Assembly: GCA_035524895.1 (NCBI GenBank) | Contig: DATLFI010000244.1 | Span: forward strand, 1-10,162 | DNA length: 10,162 nt | Origin: DATLFI01 sp035524895 | GTDB lineage: Bacteria; Acidobacteriota; Thermoanaerobaculia; Multivoradales; Multivoraceae | Direction of reading: 5' to 3' | Part shown: piece by piece, positions 8,260 through 10,162 of the stretch | How the letters are laid out: each line of letters starts with the position of its first letter | How positions within the stretch are numbered: position 1 is the first letter of the stretch | Made by a program: the position numbers and the translations under genes | Notes under the pieces: model-generated | Told to the model about the DNA's origin: nothing | Database searches by the model: none | Seen by the model: only the letters and a program-made list of their open reading frames with translations

Positions 8260-9289
8260 GATCGTGACGAAGATCGACCCGCAACCCGAGGCCGTTCCGG
8301 CGGATCGCTACCGCCGCATCGCCGAACAGGTGCTGCGCACCGAGGCGGCAGCGATCCAGGGACTGCTCGGGCAGCTCGACGAGTCGTTCGACCGGGCCGT
8401 CGAGATGATGCGCGCGTGTCGCGGGCGGATCGTGTGCACTGGCATGGGCAAGAGCGGCCACGTGATGAAGAAGGTGGCCGCGACCCTCGCTTCGACCGGC
8501 TCGCCGGCGTTCTTCGTCCACCCCGCGGAGGCCATCCACGGCGACCTCGGCATGATCGTCGAGGGGGACGTGGTGCTTGCAGCCTCCTTCTCGGGCACGA
8601 CCGAGGAACTGCTGCGTCTGCTGCCCGCGCTGCACCACAAGCAGGTCCCGCTCCTCGCCATCACGGGCAATCCGCGGAGTCCCCTCGCCGAGCAGGCAGA
8701 CCTGCACCTCTCGGCTGCGATCGACCGGGAGGCCTGCCCCCTCAACCTCGCGCCCACCGCCTCGACCACGGTCACCCTCGCGCTGGGCGACGCGCTGGCC
8801 ATGGCCCTGCTCGAAGCGCGCGGGTTCACCTCCGAGGACTTCGCCCACCTCCACCCGGGAGGCCAGATAGGACGGCGCTTGTTGCGGGTGAGCCAGGTGA
8901 TGCACCGCGGCGACGCGGTCCCCCGCGTGCCTGTAGACGCGCCCCTGCGCGAGACGATCTACGAGATGAGTCGCAAGACCTTCGGGATCACGGCGGTGAC
9001 CGACGGCGCGAACCGGCTCGTGGGCGTGGTCTCCGACGGCGACCTGCGCCGGCTTCTCGAGCGCGCCGGCGACGACTCCGGGCTGTTGCGTCGCACCGCC
9101 GGCGACTGCATGAAGCCGACCCCCCGCACCATCGACGCCGGCGCGCTGGCCCTCGACGCGCTGCGGCGGATGGAAGACTTCCGCATCACCTCGCTCTTCG
9201 TGACCGACGAAGTCGGCTTGTTGCTGGGGATCGTCCACATCCATGACCTGTGGGGCCTGGAGCCTCGCCGCGAGCGGCCAACGCTCTAG
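8249..9289 (+). CDS. kdsD: Arabinose-5-phosphate isomerase KdsD/KpsF (SIS plus CBS pair)
   Basis: Interconverts ribulose-5-phosphate and arabinose-5-phosphate, the first committed step to Kdo. The product is 346 aa. The SIS domain (about 40-190) has CTGMGKSG with K68, AEAIHGDLGMI with H97, SFSGTTEE, and HLHPGGQIG with H202. The spacings 29 and 134 from the Lys match K59, H88 and H193 of E. coli KdsD. A tandem CBS pair follows (about 210-336), with VMHRGDAVPRV, VGVVSDGDLRR, CMKPTPRTI and LGIVHIHDLW. GTG 8249 was chosen because GGGGGA (8235-8240) lies 8 nt upstream and the resulting protein has the family N-terminus. An in-frame GTG at 8264 is a weaker option. The N-terminal lead is slightly long. 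Confidence 0.96.
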   Translation: MDVEIVTKIDPQPEAVPADRYRRIAEQVLRTEAAAIQGLLGQLDESFDRAVEMMRACRGRIVCTGMGKSGHVMKKVAATLASTGSPAFFVHPAEAIHGDLGMIVEGDVVLAASFSGTTEELLRLLPALHHKQVPLLAITGNPRSPLAEQADLHLSAAIDREACPLNLAPTASTTVTLALGDALAMALLEARGFTSEDFAHLHPGGQIGRRLLRVSQVMHRGDAVPRVPVDAPLRETIYEMSRKTFGITAVTDGANRLVGVVSDGDLRRLLERAGDDSGLLRRTAGDCMKPTPRTIDAGALALDALRRMEDFRITSLFVTDEVGLLLGIVHIHDLWGLEPRRERPTL

Positions 9290-9340
9290 GCTGCGGCTCT
9301 AGACCGCGCTCTGGGCCCATCGCACTCGCTCCACTCGCTC
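9283..9340. repeat. Two short direct repeats in the kdsD-kdsC spacer
   Basis: GCTCTAG occurs at 9283-9289, where it includes the kdsD stop, and again at 9296-9302. CACTCGCTC is repeated in perfect tandem at 9323-9331 and 9332-9340, 4 nt before the kdsC ATG. The spacer is pyrimidine-rich near its end and has no Shine-Dalgarno motif. No known function is evident. Confidence 0.7.
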
Positions 9341-9344
9341 TGCC

Positions 9345-9884
9345 ATGCCAGTAGCGCCGCCAGATCTGGCCGACCGCGCCCGAGGTGTGCGCTGGCTCGT
9401 GCTCGACGTCGACGGCGTGCTGACCGACGGCACGCTGCAGTACGGTCCGGAGGGCGAAGTGATCAAGGGGTTCCACGTCAGGGACGGCCTGGGTGTGCGG
9501 CTGGCGCGCGAGGCGGGCCTGGGCCTCGCGTTGATCACGGGTCGCCGCTCCGCCATAATCGAGCGGCGGGCGCGGGAGCTCGGCATCGAGGAGGTCGCGA
9601 TGGGTGCCAACGAGAAGTTGGCAACGCTGGCGCGGCTGGCCTCGCGCCGAGGGTTCGAGCTACACCAAGTCGCCGCTATCGGCGACGACCTCCCCGACCT
9701 GCCCGTGCTGCGGCGATCCGGGATCGCCTACGCGCCCATCGATGCCGTCGCGGAAGTGCGCGACGCCGCCCACGTGGTGCTCCACTCCCGCGGCGGTCGC
9801 GGCGCGGTGCGCGAGATGATCGAGCACCTGCTGCGGCAGCGTGGGGAGTGGTCGGGGCTGGTGGCGCGTCTCTTCGGCGCGTGA
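9345..9884 (+). CDS. kdsC: 3-deoxy-D-manno-octulosonate-8-phosphate phosphatase KdsC (HAD family)
   Basis: Dephosphorylates Kdo-8-phosphate to Kdo before activation by KdsB. The product is 179 aa, a capless HAD protein of normal size. Motif I is LDVDGVLTDG with D21 and D23, motif II is LITGRR with T65, motif III is K91 in ANEK, and motif IV is GDDLPDLPVL with D114 and D118. The KdsC-type C-terminal stretch GGRGAVREM precedes the end. It is the last gene of the Kdo operon, 55 bp after kdsD. No Shine-Dalgarno precedes ATG 9345. GTG 9387 would begin only a few residues before the first catalytic motif and is less likely. Translation may rely on reinitiation after kdsD or on an SD-independent start. 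Confidence 0.96.
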   Translation: MPVAPPDLADRARGVRWLVLDVDGVLTDGTLQYGPEGEVIKGFHVRDGLGVRLAREAGLGLALITGRRSAIIERRARELGIEEVAMGANEKLATLARLASRRGFELHQVAAIGDDLPDLPVLRRSGIAYAPIDAVAEVRDAAHVVLHSRGGRGAVREMIEHLLRQRGEWSGLVARLFGA

Positions 9885-9936
9885 TTCGGGCGGTTGCGAC
9901 CGGCGGGAGACAGGGTACGCCTTCAGATCATGGCCC

Positions 9937-10162
9937 TCACGCGCTCGCGGCAGCAGCCTCTCGACGCTGGCGGCGACGTCTGAACGCCTGTGCCACCGCC
10001 GCGGCGGCGACTCCCAGCAGGTAGAGGCCGATCGTCGGCAGGGCCACCACACACATGTTGAACATATCGGGCGTCGGCGTGATGAGTGCGGCCAGGAAGA
10101 AGATCAGCAACACCGCCCAACGGAAGTGCCGCATCAGGAAACGCGGCGTGACCACACCGAGC
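9937..10162 (-). CDS. tatC: Sec-independent protein translocase TatC, C-terminal part (gene runs off the window)
   Basis: Polytopic inner-membrane subunit of the twin-arginine translocase, which recognises RR signal peptides with TatB. Only the last part (about 74 residues) is visible, and the frame continues past the right edge. The segment VTPRFLMRHFRWAV, a membrane helix, ITPTPDMFNM in the periplasmic loop, then ALPTIGLYLLGV in the last helix match the TatC end (E. coli: LTPPD...LLAIP...). A strongly basic cytoplasmic tail (RRRRQRR) and an Ala-rich end follow. The gene converges on kdsC with 52 bp between stops and shows no link to the Kdo genes. Confidence 0.9.
   Translation of the reverse strand, partial: LGVVTPRFLMRHFRWAVLLIFFLAALITPTPDMFNMCVVALPTIGLYLLGVAAAAVAQAFRRRRQRREAAAASA

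Noticed and set aside
9891..9902. CGGT-TGCG-ACCG hairpin between kdsC and tatC as a terminator
   Set aside because: A four-pair stem with no T tract is too weak to call; termination here may be Rho-dependent.

Overview
The window is GC-rich, tightly packed bacterial chromosome from a Gram-negative (diderm, Kdo-LPS-making) organism. Three things suggest a deltaproteobacterium in the broad sense (Desulfobacterota or Myxococcota type): the gene order kdsB-pyrG-kdsA-kdsD-kdsC, the TatC end with its TPTPD motif, and the LolA-type carrier. This placement is inference from gene order and protein style, not from a phylogenetic marker. I see no tRNA, rRNA, insertion sequence, CRISPR array or phage gene.

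Left part, plus strand (1-3709). A gene cut by the left edge has an S1/P1-nuclease or phospholipase-C-like metal motif. It is followed by purH, which carries out the last two steps of IMP synthesis. Next comes a pair with overlapping stop and start codons: a LolA-family periplasmic lipoprotein carrier and a secreted protein with a carboxypeptidase-regulatory-like beta domain. Both of the latter carry signal peptides, so they look like an envelope module behind a housekeeping gene.

Middle, minus strand (3756-4817, possibly from 4849). A single gene encodes a membrane-anchored protein that resembles only the non-catalytic beta domains of GH78 alpha-L-rhamnosidases. Its 5' end is odd. The best Shine-Dalgarno/ATG pair lies out of frame and opens a 14-codon reading frame, and a run of nine G lies in codons 52-55. 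It is divergent from kdsB, with only 66 bp between the listed start codons.

Right part, plus strand (4884-9884). This is a Kdo operon: kdsB, pyrG, kdsA, kdsD, kdsC. kdsD, kdsA and kdsC form the route from ribulose-5-phosphate to Kdo, pyrG makes CTP, and kdsB uses that CTP to make CMP-Kdo. Genes overlap or nearly touch except for a 55-bp gap before kdsC. A candidate promoter (TTGACC, 17 bp, TAGCGT) sits just before kdsB. The lptC/lptA/lptB genes that often follow kdsC are absent. Instead tatC, cut by the right edge, converges from the minus strand.

Most of the window is ordinary core metabolism and I do not see a convincing new defence or mobile system. The least explained parts are the catalytic-domain-less GH78-like membrane protein with its strange 5' end, and the LolA/beta-domain pair.
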